This document shows, in pieces, positions 41,382 to 42,334 of a DNA stretch of 42,334 bases. The stretch's first letter is position 1. Each line of letters opens with the position of its first letter. A program made the position numbers and the translations under genes. The notes under the pieces are model-generated. The model saw only the letters and a list, made by a program, of their open reading frames with translations. It was not told where the DNA came from and ran no database searches. The DNA is from a virus: IMG/VR virus record IMGVR_UViG_3300031749_000010, positions 1 to 42,334 of that record; one strand, written 5' to 3'.

Positions 41382-42334
41382 GCCATACCCTCTTCCGTTC
41401 CAGCCCCCAGACTTGCGGGCGGCATAGCAATCTGTTCATTGGTTTGGGGCTGCATCAGGAAGCCCGCGGCCTCCTGGCCGGAAGCCGCATCCTGGAGGGC
41501 CTGCACCTGGATTGCCTGTTCTTGTTGAAATTGCTGGGCCCCGTCAATGGCGTCAGCCGTCTGTTGGTCTACGACGATTCCCTCATCCTTAAGGTTCAGG
41601 CGTTTTTCCAATGACTTAAGCAGGGCGTAGGGCTTCAAATAGGGCAGGAATATTTGTCCTTCAGCAAAGAGGGGCAGGATCGTTTCCCGGATATTGCGGA
41701 TAATCTCCCAATCCCGCATGAGTGCCGAGATGCCGGATACGGAGAAATTGCCGGTGGTCAATTGTGGCAGCTTCAGACCGGTGGGGGAGGAGGGATCGGC
41801 ATAGCGGTCGGCCCATTCCTGCCCCATGAGGGTGGCCATTTCATCATAGGTGATATTGATGGCCACGGTTTCGGCCCCGGCCAAGATGGCGTCCAGGGCC
41901 CCGTGCTCCAGGTTTTTGCCGATAAGGCCAAAGACGGTGAGGTTCTGCTCCAGGCTCTGGGCCGACTCCCGGGCGGTGACTTCCGCACGGTAGCCGGGCA
42001 GGCCCCGCACCAAGCTGGTTATAAAGGTGCCTTCCTCAAAGCGCTGTTGGGCGAAGTTTTCGTTCGCCAGGATTTCATTGGTGATGCTTCTGCGCTCGAC
42101 TGTGCGGATGGCCTGTTGGCCGCTGACCGTGCCCCGGGTGAGGTATTTCTTGCCCGGGTAGTCGTCAATGTCGTCAGGGTCCACCAGGGAGGAGATGTCA
42201 ATCTCGGTGGGCGGATTAACCACCCAATTGAGGTTGTCGTTATGGAGGCACAGCAGGGAGCACATGAAATACCACAGGCTCTTGATACCATGGAGCAGTC
42301 CGCGGCCGTCAAACCGCAGAAGATGGGGAAGTGG
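41378..42334 (-). CDS. portal protein, C-terminal part (gene runs off the window)
   Basis: The frame is open to the window edge, so the visible 318 residues are the C-terminal part and the ATG at 42265 is probably internal: upstream codons read LLRFDGRGLLHGIKSLWYF. The sequence fits podovirus portals: a conserved helix-loop with CLHNDNLNWVVNPP, then a long helical portion (GLPGYRAEVTARESAQSLEQNLTVFG, KNLEHGALDAIL) and a C-terminal crown-like region rich in Gln (QQFQQEQAIQVQ). The portal is the dodecameric DNA gate and nucleates head assembly. It is the first visible gene of the late unit; the terminase presumably lies upstream off the window. Confidence 0.7.
   Translation of the reverse strand, partial: PLPHLLRFDGRGLLHGIKSLWYFMCSLLCLHNDNLNWVVNPPTEIDISSLVDPDDIDDYPGKKYLTRGTVSGQQAIRTVERRSITNEILANENFAQQRFEEGTFITSLVRGLPGYRAEVTARESAQSLEQNLTVFGLIGKNLEHGALDAILAGAETVAINITYDEMATLMGQEWADRYADPSSPTGLKLPQLTTGNFSVSGISALMRDWEIIRNIRETILPLFAEGQIFLPYLKPYALLKSLEKRLNLKDEGIVVDQQTADAIDGAQQFQQEQAIQVQALQDAASGQEAAGFLMQPQTNEQIAMPPASLGAGTEEGMA

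Overview
The window looks like part of a temperate tailed phage or prophage, probably podovirus-like, from a moderately GC-rich Gram-negative bacterium. The Gram-negative host follows from the lysis cassette, which has an inner-membrane/outer-lipoprotein spanin pair. The podovirus assignment rests on an N4-gp56-type major capsid protein, a P22/N4-style portal C-terminus, a short head-tail adaptor, a propeller-like tail protein and the absence of any tape-measure, sheath or tail-terminator gene. A Desulfobacterota-like host is a guess from overall flavour only. No integrase, terminase or attachment site is visible, so prophage or free virus cannot be decided.

There are two converging blocks. 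Positions 1-5988 are read rightward: a LexA/CI-type repressor with its own sigma70-like promoter, then an accessory cassette. The cassette holds a DUF4258 toxin-like protein, an MqsA-type zinc-finger/HTH antitoxin-like protein, an ImmA/IrrE-like HExxH metallopeptidase, a previously unmarked 39-residue membrane protein, and a large AT-rich type IIG restriction-methylation enzyme coupled to it by an ATGA overlap. This reads as a lysogenic-conversion or defence module.

Positions 42334-6027 are one long leftward late transcription unit with very small gaps and many ATGA-type overlaps. In transcription order it contains a head module (portal, small protein, scaffold, capsid, decoration-like proteins); an adaptor region with two tiny cysteine-rich proteins; tail and surface proteins, including three diverged copies of one small family, an intact subtilisin-like protease, a small HTH protein and a lectin-like fibre; two long coiled-coil proteins and two hypothetical proteins; a 13.4-kb gene for a 4,461-residue polyvalent protein; a SpeD-like pyruvoyl decarboxylase; and the lysis genes.

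The giant protein carries an N6-adenine methylase, a Strawberry-notch-like SF2 helicase, a RadC/JAB peptidase-like domain, an HExxH zincin and a C-terminal helical region. By position and by analogy with P1 DarB and N4/T7 internal proteins, I infer that it is packaged and ejected with the DNA to counter host defences. The element would thus carry restriction for the lysogen and a possible anti-restriction device for the virion. The other notable points are the SpeD homologue with changed substrate-pocket residues and a predicted RNA pseudoknot plus two-codon upstream reading frame before the holin. No tRNA, rRNA, CRISPR array or insertion sequence was found. No stretch above about 300 bases lacks a gene.
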